This document shows positions 1 through 11,209 of a DNA stretch of 64,000 nt, one piece after another (within the stretch, counting starts at the first letter, position 1; each line of letters begins with the position of its first letter). The translations under genes were made by a program, and so were the position numbers. The stretch is taken from assembly GCF_025128095.1 (NCBI RefSeq), contig NZ_JAHLYT010000007.1:1-64000 (forward strand), given 5' to 3'. The stretch is from Synechococcus sp. CS-1328 (lineage in GTDB: Bacteria; Cyanobacteriota; Cyanobacteriia; PCC-6307; Cyanobiaceae). The notes under the pieces were generated by a model, which saw nothing but the letters and a program-made list of their open reading frames with translations, did not search any database and was not told the origin of the DNA.

Positions 1-183
1 GTTGCGGCATTTGCGATCTTGGTTAACCAGCACGAAGATATCAATTCACTGCTGTCTCAGTTCGATTCCGACTTGGCTTTCCATTCCGGTGGAAAAGCGC
101 TCGAATTCTGTCCGACGATCTATGCGCGACAGGCTCCTAGAGGCCCTGCTCTGCGGGGCCGACCGGGACCTGGGCCGGCTTGA
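1..183 (+). CDS. Possible 3' end of an upstream gene (partial)
   Basis: The frame starting at base 1 is open to a TGA at 181-183 and has no start inside the window. The first 130 bases are clearly less GC-rich than what follows. The predicted 60-residue tail has no motif I recognise. It would overlap the 3' end of the convergent SprT-like gene by about 47 nt, which is a reason for doubt. Homology of the tail in related genomes would settle it. Confidence 0.25.
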   Translation, partial: VAAFAILVNQHEDINSLLSQFDSDLAFHSGGKALEFCPTIYARQAPRGPALRGRPGPGPA

Positions 184-706
184 ACACCAGCACGCAGCTG
201 GCGTGCCAGAGCCCGTTGTGCCAGCGCTCGCAGCACTGGCGGCAGGCCAAGTTGCGGCGGCGGCGCTGGTAGCGGGCCTGCAGGCCGCAGTGGGGACAGT
301 GGGCGATCCAGCGGGTCGCGGTGGTGGGGACCGGGAAGCTGTGGCGCAGGCTCACCACGAAGTCGTGCTGGCGGGCGTTGATCGTGGCCATGCGGGCGCG
401 GAAGTGGGGGCCGTGCACCTCGCGCAGGTCGAGGATCCGGTCCACCCAGGCGTGGATCATCTCGTGGCAGAGCGTGCCCAAGGTGGCCTGGCGCGGCAGG
501 GGTTCCAGCAGCGGGCGCGACAGCACGATCTCGCAGAGGTCGCTGCCATCGGCGCGGCGGCCGCGGCGGTAGAGGCCGGCGGTGCGCGACAGGCGGCCAT
601 CGCTCCAGCGCAGCGTCACCAGCGGCTGCCCGCCGGGCGCCAGGCTGCCGTCGAAATGCTCCCGGTCGAGGCGGTGGAACAGGGGCAGCAGGGGCTCCAG
701 GGTCAT
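137..706 (-). CDS. SprT-like zinc metalloprotease-domain protein
   Basis: A 189-residue protein. It carries the SprT-type motif HEMIHAW at residues 81-87 (H81, E82 and H85 as zinc ligands and catalytic Glu), followed by HGPHF around 99-103, where the third ligand is expected. A C-terminal zinc ribbon is formed by C137-x2-C140 and C155-x2-C158. Family knowledge: SprT/Spartan-like domains are zinc proteases, and bacterial members are little characterised. No signal peptide or membrane segment is visible, so it is probably cytoplasmic. It is divergent from the next gene, with about 80 bases between them. Confidence 0.85.
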   Translation of the reverse strand: MTLEPLLPLFHRLDREHFDGSLAPGGQPLVTLRWSDGRLSRTAGLYRRGRRADGSDLCEIVLSRPLLEPLPRQATLGTLCHEMIHAWVDRILDLREVHGPHFRARMATINARQHDFVVSLRHSFPVPTTATRWIAHCPHCGLQARYQRRRRNLACRQCCERWHNGLWHASCVLVFKPAQVPVGPAEQGL

Positions 707-784
707 GGGGGTGGTGGTCCCGCTTCGACAGTCTGACCGGCCCGTCCGTCAGACTCCGGTGCTCTCTACTGCAGCCGCGCGCAC

Positions 785-1207
785 ATGGACTGGGGATTGG
801 CCCGCATGATCGGTAGCAAGGTCCTGCTGGCCGGAGCCGGCGCCCTGCTTCTGTACTGGACCATCAGCGCCGTGCGGCTGGTGATCAGCGCCAGGGGGAT
901 CAACCCGCTGATCAAGCAGTTCTTCACCCAGGTGGCCAGCGGCCAGGTGGATGGGGCCTATCTGCTCACCACCAAGAACTACCGCTCCCACGTGAACCGC
1001 CAGCAGTTCATCCGCTTCCTGGCAGGCCTGCAGCTCAACAAGTACCGCAACCTCAAGAGCGGCCGCCCCCGCATTCAGGACGGCCAGGTCATCCTCACGG
1101 TGAAGCTCAAATCGGAAGGCAACGACGAACTGCCGCTCGATTTCACCTTCGCGAAGGTGGATGAGGCCTGGCGGGTGGACCGCATCCAGCGGCTGGCCGC
1201 GGCCTGA
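785..1207 (+). CDS. Conserved small membrane-anchored protein, function unknown
   Basis: A 140-residue protein with one N-terminal hydrophobic segment (about residues 8-30), then a soluble domain. The second half reads like a small NTF2/DUF4864-type alpha+beta fold: a helix with FTQVASGQVDGAY, a segment with FIRFLAGLQL, and strands ending with FAKVDEAWRVDRI. That pattern is common in 'hypothetical' anchored proteins. An alternative ATG at 806 would shorten the N-terminus by seven residues and still keep the hydrophobic segment. It ends 3 nt before ligA, so the two are probably co-transcribed. No function can be assigned. Confidence 0.7.
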   Translation: MDWGLARMIGSKVLLAGAGALLLYWTISAVRLVISARGINPLIKQFFTQVASGQVDGAYLLTTKNYRSHVNRQQFIRFLAGLQLNKYRNLKSGRPRIQDGQVILTVKLKSEGNDELPLDFTFAKVDEAWRVDRIQRLAAA

Positions 1208-3349
<2,142 letters not shown>

Positions 3350-3552
3350 TCCCTAGAGAGTGGCGCGTGCCGGAATCGCAGATGCAATGGGATCGGTTGT
3401 CATCGGCTTCGCCCTTTCGTCGCCGTGTGCCGTGCGTACGGCAAGGGACCTGAAGGTGTTGCAGTATCCCAGGGTGAAGCTGCTTCCGAAGGCCATTCCT
3501 GATTTGTGCTGTATGCAAGGCGACAGGTGAATGTGGGCCCCTGAGCCGAGGG

Positions 3553-6500
3553 ATGTCATGGCTGAGGGTCAGCCTTGGGGCCAAGCTTTGGCCCTTCTCC
3601 GTGACCATTTCCGCTTCCTCCTCCTCGGACCTCGGCGGAGCCGAGATCACGGCGTACGCCCCGGCTCACCAGGTGTCCCTGGTCATCACCGGTGGCAACC
3701 AGCTTGAGGTGGTGGATCTGCGGGATCCCACCAATCCCGTGCCTCTACCGGGTCAGACACAGACACTCCCCGGCAGTGCCCAGAGCGTGGATGTTGCCGG
3801 GAATCTGGCGGCGGTGGCGGTGGCGGGGGGTGGGCTGGACCCGCGTATCGAGCCCGGGCAGGTGGTGTTCTTCACCCTGGCAGGCAGCGGTGGCTCCGTG
3901 ACCCTCACTGAGGCCGGCAGCGTGGGGGTGGGCTATCTCCCTGATTCCCTCGCCTTCAACACCGATGGCAGCAAGCTTGTGGTGGCCAATGAGGGGGAGC
4001 CAAGTATTTTCTATGGCACGGCTGAGGGTATCGATCCTCCCGGCAGCATCTCAGTGATCGATGTCAATGCCACCAGCCCTGCGGCATCCAGCGTCACCGA
4101 ACTGGGCTTTGACGCCCAGCAGACCGCCTACCTCAGGGCCCGTGGGGTGCGGATCAGTGGAGTGCCGGACACAACGGCCGCCACCGGGATTGAACCGGAA
4201 TACGTGAGTGTGAGTGGCAACACCGCCTACGTCACCCTGCAGGAGAACAACGCGGTGGCAGTGGTGGATCTCAGCACCAACACCATTCGAGACATTCGTA
4301 GCCTCGGCATCAAGGACTGGAGCCGTGGCATCCCCTCTGCCACAGATGTGCCGTTCGAGATTCCCTATCAGGCCAGTGGTGATCTGCCAATGGCAGACCC
4401 TAATTTTCCTGACCAGCAGGTCGTGGCGGGTGGTCTGTCAGGCCTCTTCTTTGATCCGACCGAAAATCTCTACTACACAATCACCGATCGCGGTCCCCAA
4501 GCGAACGATATTCCATCCAGCTATCCGATTGCTGCCTTCCAGGGAGAGAAGATCTTTCAGGATCCATCTTTCACACCCACCATCTATGCCCTTGCCGGTG
4601 ATGTGAATGGCATCAGCCTGATAGATGTGCTACCTCTTCAGGTTCCCTACCTCGATGCTCAGGGTCAGCTGCAGTTCCGCAATGCCACCGGCATTGGTGA
4701 ACTGTTCACGGTTGATGCCACCCCCGGTGTCGAGGCGGTCAGCGGGATCGATGATGCTGCCTTCATGCCGGATGGAAGCGGTTCTTATGTTCCGGTGTCT
4801 GCCGATGCCTTTGGATTGGATACCGAATCGGTGGTGCGTTTCAGCCGCCCCGATCTGAACGGCGGCAATCCGGTATTCGCTGTTTCGGACGAGTACCGGC
4901 CTCAGATTGCCCTCTTCGATGCTGCTACGGGCCAGTTGATTCAGCGCTTTGTTCCTGAAGGAACTGACTTCAGCGCCATCACCTATGAGCCGGGCCGTGG
5001 AGATGTCCCTGGCTACACGGCTGATACCTTGCCGACTGTTTATGCCAATCGCCAGTCCAACCGTGGTTTCGAAGGCATGGCCTACAGCAGCACGGATGGA
5101 TTGCTCTATGCCTTTATTCAGAGTCCCCTGCAGCCGGATGGTTTCAACTCCAGCTCCACCCTTCGCCGGATCCTGGCAGTCGATCCGAACACTGGTTCTC
5201 CGCAAGCAGAGTATCTCTACATTCAGTTTGGTGCTGCTAATCAGGACAAAATTGGCGATGCGGTGTATGACGCTGAACGTGATGTCTTTTATGTGATTGA
5301 CCGTGACAGCGGCACGGCACGCAATTCCAATAAGGCAGTTCTGGAGTTTGACCTGGCCGCCGCTTCCAATGTGCTTGGTTACGACTGGCTAGGTGCGCTT
5401 GGCGTGGCTCAACCCGAGCAGCTGGATGCCGTCACCCTTTCAAACGCTTTGGTGTCAGCCGGTGTGGCCCAGGTTCACCAGAATGAGCTGTTCAACCTTC
5501 CCTCGATCGGTGCCAATCCGGCCTTTGACAAGGCCGAGGGCCTGGCCCTGCTGCCCGATGGCAGCCTGGTGGTGGGTTACGACAATGATTTCCTGGCCCA
5601 GGCCGGCCGGCCGGATAACCAGCTCAGCTTTGTGACCTTCACACCCCAGCCGATCGACACGTCTGATCGGGATGGTGGCTTCAATCCTGCTGTGCGGGAT
5701 TTTTACGGCCTCCGCATGGCGGATGCCATCGCCACCTTCACCTATGAAGGCGAAGTCTTTACGATCACGGCCAATGAGGGTGATGGCCGGGTTCGGCCCG
5801 ACACCCTCAATTTCGAGGCCACCCTGCCCGATGGCAGCACCTACTGGTACGGCACCGTGGACCCAGGCGCCGGCGTTGAGATCCTCGCCTCACTCCCAGA
5901 CCCTTCCGATCCGACTGGGGCCACCACTCTGTTTGTGACGGCGGCAGAACAGCCGGGATTCCAGATGTTCCAGGCTGATCTGGGGGATGAGTTCTTCCTG
6001 AGTTCCACTCAGGGTGCTGTGGCAGATGATGATTTCTTCAACGATGAGTTGCGGAAATCTCGCCTCAAGACGGTGTCAGATTTCAACACTCCTACACAGG
6101 ACTATGGCTATGGCGGCCGCTCCTTCACGATTTTTGATTCCAAGGGAAATGTCGCTTTCGATTCGGGAAATCAGCTTGAGGCCATCGCCGTATCCCTTGG
6201 GGTCTACGACGATGGCCGTTCCGATGACAAGGGAACTGAGCCCGAAGGAGTGACGACGGCTGTGATCGAAGGCCGCACCTATGCCTTCGTGGGGCTGGAG
6301 CGAGCCACGAGCTCAACGGTTCTGGTGTATGACATCACGAATCCCTACCAGCCTGTCTATTCCAATGCCCTGGTGAATGAGGGCTCCCTCTCCCCTGAGG
6401 GTCTGGAGTACGTGCCCACCCAGCCGGATGGATCTGGGTTCCTGCAGGTGGCGAATGAGGTATCCGGAACCCTCGATACCTACAGCATTGGCAATGGCGA

Positions 6501-9129
6501 TATCTTCACCCTTGAGCTGTTCCATCTCTCTGATCAGGAGGCACAGGCTGCCGCGATTGGCGATGCACCCCGTCTCTCCGCTGTGTACCGGGCACTTGCA
6601 GATCAGGATCTTGGCAACGATGGCTTCAGCGATAACAGCCTCTTTCTATCTTCGGGCGATCAGTACATTCCGGGAGTGTTTGCTGATGCCTCCAGGCAGC
6701 TGTTTGGCGCCCCTGGGGTGGCTGACATCCTGATCCAGAACGAACTCGGCATTCAGGCCAGCGCCTTCGGGAACCACGAGTTTGACTTCGGCACCGCCTT
6801 GGTGAAGGGTCTGATTGATGGCTCCGCTGCCAACTACGCCGCTGGTCTCGATCCGTTGATCCCTGCCTTCCGTGGCACGGACTTCCCCTACCTGTCCGGC
6901 AACCTGGATTTTTCCACCGATCCCAATCTTGCTCCTCTCGTGGTGGCGGATGCTTCCGCGCCCCAGGGCAATGTGATCTCCGGCTCCACCCAGTTCCTGG
7001 TGGGTGGGGAGTGGATTGGCGTTGTGGCTGCCACCACGCCGACCCTGCAGACGATTTCCTCCCCCGGAGGCGTGGGCGCCTCCCCCTCTCCCTTCTCCGG
7101 CACACCCACTCCCGAGCAGCTGGATGCTCTGGCAGCAGTGATCCAGGCTGATGTGGATGCGCTGTTGGCAGCCAATCCCGGGATGAACAAGGTGATTCTG
7201 CTGTCGCATATGCAGCAGCTTTCTATCGAAGAGCAGCTGGCCTCTCGGCTCACAGGCGTTGACATCATTGTGGCCGGTGGATCCAATACCCGCCTCTTCG
7301 ATGAGAATGATGCCATCCGGGCGGGAGATAGTCAGCAGGGTGATTATCCTGTTGGCCGCGAAGGTGTTGCCGATACTTCCCTCCTCGCCGCCGCCGATGG
7401 AAGCCCTGTGGCATTGGTGAATACCGATGGTAGTTATAAATATCTTGGTCGACTGGTTCTTGACTTTGATGGCAATGGCCTTCTCCTGCCGGAAAGCTAC
7501 GACCCTGCTGTGAGCGGTGCCTTCGCCACCGATGAAGCTGGGGTGGAAGCTGTTGGGGGCTCGGGTCTGGAGGATCCGGAGATCGTGGCCATCGTGGCGG
7601 AGATCGAGAAGGCGATCGTTGCCAAGGAGTCGAATGTGTATGGCATCAGCAGTGTCTTTCTCAACGGAGAACGTGCCGGCGCCGAGCCCGACGGGGTCCG
7701 GACCCAGGAGACCAACCTCGGAAATCTCAGTGCTGATGCCAATCTGGTCCTCGCCAATCAGATCGCTCAGGAGCTGGGGGAAACCAGTCCCGTGGTCTTC
7801 TCGATCAAGAATGGTGGAGGTATTCGCGCTTCCATCGGTCAGGTGATCGTTCCTCCGGGGGGTACCGCTGCGGAGCGGCTGCCGAATGAAGAGATTCCCG
7901 GAGTGAAGCCGGCTGGGGGCATCAGCGAAGCCGACATCACCAAGGCTTTGGCCTTCAACAATAATCTTGCTTTGCTCACTCTCACCCGTAGTGAGATTGT
8001 TGCCCTGCTTGAGCATGGTGTTTCGGCGTTACCGAATGCAGCCGGGCAGTTTCTTCAGATCAGTGGAGCCCGCTTCAGCTTTGATTCTTCCCGTCCGGCA
8101 GGGGATCGGCTCGTTAATGCCGGGCTCTTCGGAGAGAACAATGAACTCTTGGCAGAGCTGGTTCGGGATGGAGAGATCGTGGGCAGCAGTAATGAGCTGT
8201 TCCGGATCGTCACACTCGATTTTCTGGCACGCGGCGGGGATGGCTATCCGTTCCCGGATATCAATCTCGATCGGGTCGATTATGTGAATCTTGGCACTGT
8301 CGAAAGTGGCGGCGTTGATACCGGTGATGGGGAGGCCACGTTTGCTGAAGACGGTACTGAACAGGATGCCTTGGCGGAATACCTGCTGGATCGTCATGCC
8401 CCAGATTCCGGTACGCCCTTCGCGGCGATCGATACTGACAGGAGTGGTGATCTTCGAATTCAGAACCTTGAGTTCGCTGTTGATTCCGTGCTTCCTGCTG
8501 CCACGACGCCCACGCCGGCACCTGCTCCAAGCCCCAGCCCAAGCCCATCAAGGCCTCCCGCGGATTCTCCCCTCGCCGACTTCGCCTCTGTGGAGTTCCT
8601 CGGCAATGGCGACGATCAGGTGCAGGGGACCGGCGGCAATGACTTCGTGTCCGCCGGCGGTGGCAACGACGCTGTGAACGGTGGCGCCGGTGACGACGAC
8701 CTGCGCGGCAACGGCGGCGACGATCGGCTCGAGGGTGGTGAGGGCAACGACTTCCAGCGCGGTGGCCAGGGGCGGGACAGCGTGAACGGCGGCTTTGGCA
8801 ATGACCAGCTCCTCGGTGATCGTGGATCCGACTCTGTGACCGGGGGCGAGGGGAACGACATTCTCAACGGCAATGGCGGGGACGACATCCTCTTCGGGGG
8901 TGCTGGGGCCGATCAGTTCCGCCTCTCCCCGGGGAACGATGTGATCGCCGACTTCTCCTTCGCCGAGGGGGACACCCTGGCGATGATCGCGGGACAGTCC
9001 TTCTCCCTGGGGCAGGACGCCGGAGGCAACACCCTCGTCGTGCGCGACGGCTTCGGGACCACCACCCTGCTGGGAATCTCCCTGCTGGACTTCCAGGCGC
9101 TCAGCCCCAGCCCCCTGGTGTTCCTTTGA
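3553..9129 (+). CDS. Giant RTX-type exoprotein: propeller + phytase-like + 5'-nucleotidase-like
   Basis: An 1858-residue protein. No N-terminal signal peptide is visible. Residues about 20-270 and 690-960 are split parts of a 'choice-of-anchor I'-type beta-propeller (SVDVAGNLAAVAV, VANEGEP, ITANEGDGR). Between them lies an 'esterase-like activity of phytase' domain (DAAFMPDGSG, NRGFEGMAYSS, AEGLALLPDGS). Residues about 985-1600 form a metallophosphatase/5'-nucleotidase pair: GNHEFDFG at 1073-1080, KNGGGIR at 1419-1425 and FLARGGDGY at 1557-1565. A Pro/Ser/Thr linker follows, then about ten glycine/aspartate nonapeptide calcium repeats (about 1687-1787). RTX repeats without a signal peptide point to type I secretion. 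A role in scavenging organic phosphate outside the cell is an inference. Several usual metal ligands of the phosphatase are replaced (see findings). Confidence 0.85.
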   Translation: MSWLRVSLGAKLWPFSVTISASSSSDLGGAEITAYAPAHQVSLVITGGNQLEVVDLRDPTNPVPLPGQTQTLPGSAQSVDVAGNLAAVAVAGGGLDPRIEPGQVVFFTLAGSGGSVTLTEAGSVGVGYLPDSLAFNTDGSKLVVANEGEPSIFYGTAEGIDPPGSISVIDVNATSPAASSVTELGFDAQQTAYLRARGVRISGVPDTTAATGIEPEYVSVSGNTAYVTLQENNAVAVVDLSTNTIRDIRSLGIKDWSRGIPSATDVPFEIPYQASGDLPMADPNFPDQQVVAGGLSGLFFDPTENLYYTITDRGPQANDIPSSYPIAAFQGEKIFQDPSFTPTIYALAGDVNGISLIDVLPLQVPYLDAQGQLQFRNATGIGELFTVDATPGVEAVSGIDDAAFMPDGSGSYVPVSADAFGLDTESVVRFSRPDLNGGNPVFAVSDEYRPQIALFDAATGQLIQRFVPEGTDFSAITYEPGRGDVPGYTADTLPTVYANRQSNRGFEGMAYSSTDGLLYAFIQSPLQPDGFNSSSTLRRILAVDPNTGSPQAEYLYIQFGAANQDKIGDAVYDAERDVFYVIDRDSGTARNSNKAVLEFDLAAASNVLGYDWLGALGVAQPEQLDAVTLSNALVSAGVAQVHQNELFNLPSIGANPAFDKAEGLALLPDGSLVVGYDNDFLAQAGRPDNQLSFVTFTPQPIDTSDRDGGFNPAVRDFYGLRMADAIATFTYEGEVFTITANEGDGRVRPDTLNFEATLPDGSTYWYGTVDPGAGVEILASLPDPSDPTGATTLFVTAAEQPGFQMFQADLGDEFFLSSTQGAVADDDFFNDELRKSRLKTVSDFNTPTQDYGYGGRSFTIFDSKGNVAFDSGNQLEAIAVSLGVYDDGRSDDKGTEPEGVTTAVIEGRTYAFVGLERATSSTVLVYDITNPYQPVYSNALVNEGSLSPEGLEYVPTQPDGSGFLQVANEVSGTLDTYSIGNGDIFTLELFHLSDQEAQAAAIGDAPRLSAVYRALADQDLGNDGFSDNSLFLSSGDQYIPGVFADASRQLFGAPGVADILIQNELGIQASAFGNHEFDFGTALVKGLIDGSAANYAAGLDPLIPAFRGTDFPYLSGNLDFSTDPNLAPLVVADASAPQGNVISGSTQFLVGGEWIGVVAATTPTLQTISSPGGVGASPSPFSGTPTPEQLDALAAVIQADVDALLAANPGMNKVILLSHMQQLSIEEQLASRLTGVDIIVAGGSNTRLFDENDAIRAGDSQQGDYPVGREGVADTSLLAAADGSPVALVNTDGSYKYLGRLVLDFDGNGLLLPESYDPAVSGAFATDEAGVEAVGGSGLEDPEIVAIVAEIEKAIVAKESNVYGISSVFLNGERAGAEPDGVRTQETNLGNLSADANLVLANQIAQELGETSPVVFSIKNGGGIRASIGQVIVPPGGTAAERLPNEEIPGVKPAGGISEADITKALAFNNNLALLTLTRSEIVALLEHGVSALPNAAGQFLQISGARFSFDSSRPAGDRLVNAGLFGENNELLAELVRDGEIVGSSNELFRIVTLDFLARGGDGYPFPDINLDRVDYVNLGTVESGGVDTGDGEATFAEDGTEQDALAEYLLDRHAPDSGTPFAAIDTDRSGDLRIQNLEFAVDSVLPAATTPTPAPAPSPSPSPSRPPADSPLADFASVEFLGNGDDQVQGTGGNDFVSAGGGNDAVNGGAGDDDLRGNGGDDRLEGGEGNDFQRGGQGRDSVNGGFGNDQLLGDRGSDSVTGGEGNDILNGNGGDDILFGGAGADQFRLSPGNDVIADFSFAEGDTLAMIAGQSFSLGQDAGGNTLVVRDGFGTTTLLGISLLDFQALSPSPLVFL

Positions 9130-9134
9130 GGGCC

Positions 9135-9154
9135 GCCGGGCTGGCGAGCCCGGC
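9135..9154. terminator. Perfect hairpin just after the RTX exoprotein gene
   Basis: GCCGGGCT pairs perfectly with AGCCCGGC around a GGCG loop, 6 nt after the stop codon at 9127-9129. There is no T-run behind it, so it is either a weak terminator or an mRNA 3'-end stabiliser. Confidence 0.45.
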
Positions 9155-9178
9155 TGGAAGGCATCAGGATCCCTATCA

Positions 9179-9403
9179 GTGCTCCAGCCCTTGATGGTGA
9201 TGCCTTCCTCCCCAGGCTCCGGCCCGGCTCCCCCTCCCCCGGCCGTCTTCCGCTGGATCAAGACCGAGTGCGGCCGGGCCAGCTACCTGGAGCTCGCGTC
9301 TCGCCCCGGTCTGGTGGCGACGCTGCGGCGGGCCTGGTTCGTGCTGATCGCGGCGATCCGCGACTGGCCCCTGCCGGATCCGGACGCGCAGACCGGGCCC
9401 TGA
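9179..9403 (+). CDS. Possible small protein, unknown
   Basis: A 74-residue reading frame in the 305-base gap between the RTX exoprotein and the TVP38 gene. An ATG at 9194 gives a shorter version. The first part is Pro-rich. The second part contains KTECGRASYLELASR and a hydrophobic stretch, FVLIAAI. I do not recognise it. It could be a genuine small gene or a chance frame in GC-rich DNA. Nothing else is visible in this gap apart from the hairpin. Confidence 0.3.
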   Translation: MLQPLMVMPSSPGSGPAPPPPAVFRWIKTECGRASYLELASRPGLVATLRRAWFVLIAAIRDWPLPDPDAQTGP

Positions 9404-9434
9404 TCCCGCGCCTGGATCTTGGCGCAAGGGCCCC

Positions 9435-10112
9435 TCAGCGTTCATCCCCCTGCTCCAGCGCCCGCTGGGCCGCTCGTCCCACCAGCCACACAGACGCCAC
9501 GGTGGCGAGCACTCCGATCGCCCGCAGGGCCCACGTGCTGGCGTCGGCCTCGCCGTGCAGCACCTCCCCGAAGCGGGCCACGTCCCCGGCCAGGGCGCCG
9601 AGGGCGCAGAACAGCACCGTGCCCGGCAGGATGCCGATCAGGCCGATCGAGTAATCACGCAGGCTCACCTCGCTGAGCCCGTAGGCCAGGTTCAGCAGGC
9701 TGAAGGGAAAGGCCGGCGAGAGGCGGGTGAGCAGCACCAGGCGCAGCCCCTCGCGGCTCACCGCCAGTTCGATCGCCTGCAGTTTCGGCACCGCCGCCAA
9801 CCGCCGCCGGGCCCAGTCCCGCAGCCAGTGGCGGCCGAGCAGGAAGGCGGCCACCGCCCCGAGGCTGGCGCCCACGAACACCACCACGCTGCCCCACCAG
9901 GTGCCGTAGAGGGCGCCCGCCAGCATCGAGGCCCACACCCCGGGCAGCAGCAGCGTGACCCAGAGGGCATACAGCGGCACGAAGGCCACCGCGCCGGCGG
10001 GGGAGCGCAGGGCGGGAAGGATCTGCTCGAGCAGGCCGGAGGCATCCATGGCACGATCCTGAACTGGCAGCATTCTGGAGAGAGAGCCTCCCTCCCTAGG
10101 CTGGTTGCTCAT
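9435..10112 (-). CDS. TVP38/TMEM64 (DedA-like) membrane protein
   Basis: A 225-residue integral membrane protein. Hydrophobic helices cover most of the sequence. The VTT-domain signature region reads GVWASMLAGALYGTWWG, then GRHWLRDW, RLSPAFPFSLLNLAYG, and a final GILPGTVLFCALGALAG. Family knowledge: VTT/SNARE-associated proteins act in membrane lipid or small-solute transport, and the substrate here is unknown. Internal methionines at residues 14 and 22 are possible starts. It is divergent from the following gene, with only 14 bases between them, so that gene's promoter probably lies inside this one or the true start is downstream. Confidence 0.85.
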   Translation of the reverse strand: MSNQPREGGSLSRMLPVQDRAMDASGLLEQILPALRSPAGAVAFVPLYALWVTLLLPGVWASMLAGALYGTWWGSVVVFVGASLGAVAAFLLGRHWLRDWARRRLAAVPKLQAIELAVSREGLRLVLLTRLSPAFPFSLLNLAYGLSEVSLRDYSIGLIGILPGTVLFCALGALAGDVARFGEVLHGEADASTWALRAIGVLATVASVWLVGRAAQRALEQGDER

Positions 10113-10126
10113 CCGCTGGTCCTGTC

Positions 10127-11167
10127 ATGGCAGCACCGATGTCGGCGGCTCCGTTGGTGTCGGATCCGGTGGTGTCGGCCCAGGATCTGATCACGGGTCT
10201 CCCCCTCGATGGCCGGGGCGGCTGGCGGGAGTGGACCAGCCCGATCACGCCGCGCCAGCAGTGGAACGCCAACTTCGGCTACTGCGGCGAGACCAGTCTG
10301 ATCAGCGCTGGCCTGGCCTACGGGCAGTACACCTCCCAGTGGACGGCGCGGGCGTTGGCGTCGCCCGGGGTGCCCCAGTGGCGGGAGAGCAGCCAGCTGC
10401 TGCTGGGGGAGAACGATGGCGCCGCCGCCCGGCGCATGAAGCTGCAGGCCGAACCCTTCGACACCCAGCAGCAGCGCACCACACCGGAGTTCCTGGCCTG
10501 GTGCAAGCAGTGGGTGCAGCGGGGCGCCGTGGTGATTCTGGGGGTGTTCAACAACGTGCGTCGCCTCGGCGAGCCCCTGGCTGGCGACTCCGTCTACGAC
10601 CACATCGTGCCGGTCGTGGCTGTGGGGTCAGGCTCCGATCGGCCCTATGCGCCCGACGACACGATCACGATCAGCGACAACGGCCTCTACACCGAGGGCG
10701 CCGAGGTTCCCTTCCTGTTCACAGAGTCTTTCGCGGCGTTCCAGGGGAATCGCCGTCAGGCGAACGCCCCCCGCGGCAGCCTCTATACGCTGCGCGATAC
10801 GCCGCCCAACTACGGCCTCGCGGTGAGCGGCGTGCGGGATCCCAGCGGGGTGACCGTGCCGGTGCGGCTGAGCGCCAGCCTCGATGGGGAGGGGCTTCAG
10901 AACCAGGCCGAGCTGCGGCAGCCCCCCGAGCCCCTGCCGCTCAGCCTCACCGCCCGGGTGACGATCCCGGATCCCTCCCAGGCCTATGTGCTCTATCGCT
11001 ACGACGACTTCGCCAGCGTGCCGGTGAGCGGTTTCAACGCCGCTGCGGATCAGGCGGTGCAGCGCTGGCTGATTCCGCCCTTCTCCGGCCTGAGCGCCGA
11101 GGTGAGCGTGACGGGGTGGTCGGATCAGACGGTGGTGTTCCGGGCGGTGCCGGCCACGGCGGCCTGA
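10127..11167 (+). CDS. C39/papain-like cysteine-peptidase-fold protein
   Basis: A 346-residue protein. A peptidase C39-like core is suggested by a Cys at the start of a helix (FGYCGETSLIS, C53), a histidine at the start of a strand (VYDHIVPVVAVG, H159) and a following DN pair (D184-N185), the usual order of a papain-type triad. The C-terminal 130 residues look like a beta-rich add-on domain. The N-terminus (MAAPMSAAPLVS) is short and not a clear signal peptide. No transporter or bacteriocin-like substrate lies next to it. Proteolytic activity is inferred from motif order only. Confidence 0.6.
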   Translation: MAAPMSAAPLVSDPVVSAQDLITGLPLDGRGGWREWTSPITPRQQWNANFGYCGETSLISAGLAYGQYTSQWTARALASPGVPQWRESSQLLLGENDGAAARRMKLQAEPFDTQQQRTTPEFLAWCKQWVQRGAVVILGVFNNVRRLGEPLAGDSVYDHIVPVVAVGSGSDRPYAPDDTITISDNGLYTEGAEVPFLFTESFAAFQGNRRQANAPRGSLYTLRDTPPNYGLAVSGVRDPSGVTVPVRLSASLDGEGLQNQAELRQPPEPLPLSLTARVTIPDPSQAYVLYRYDDFASVPVSGFNAAADQAVQRWLIPPFSGLSAEVSVTGWSDQTVVFRAVPATAA

Positions 11168-11209
11168 TCAGGAGCCTGGCAACCCTTGCCACGGTTGCTG
11201 TTGCGGGGG

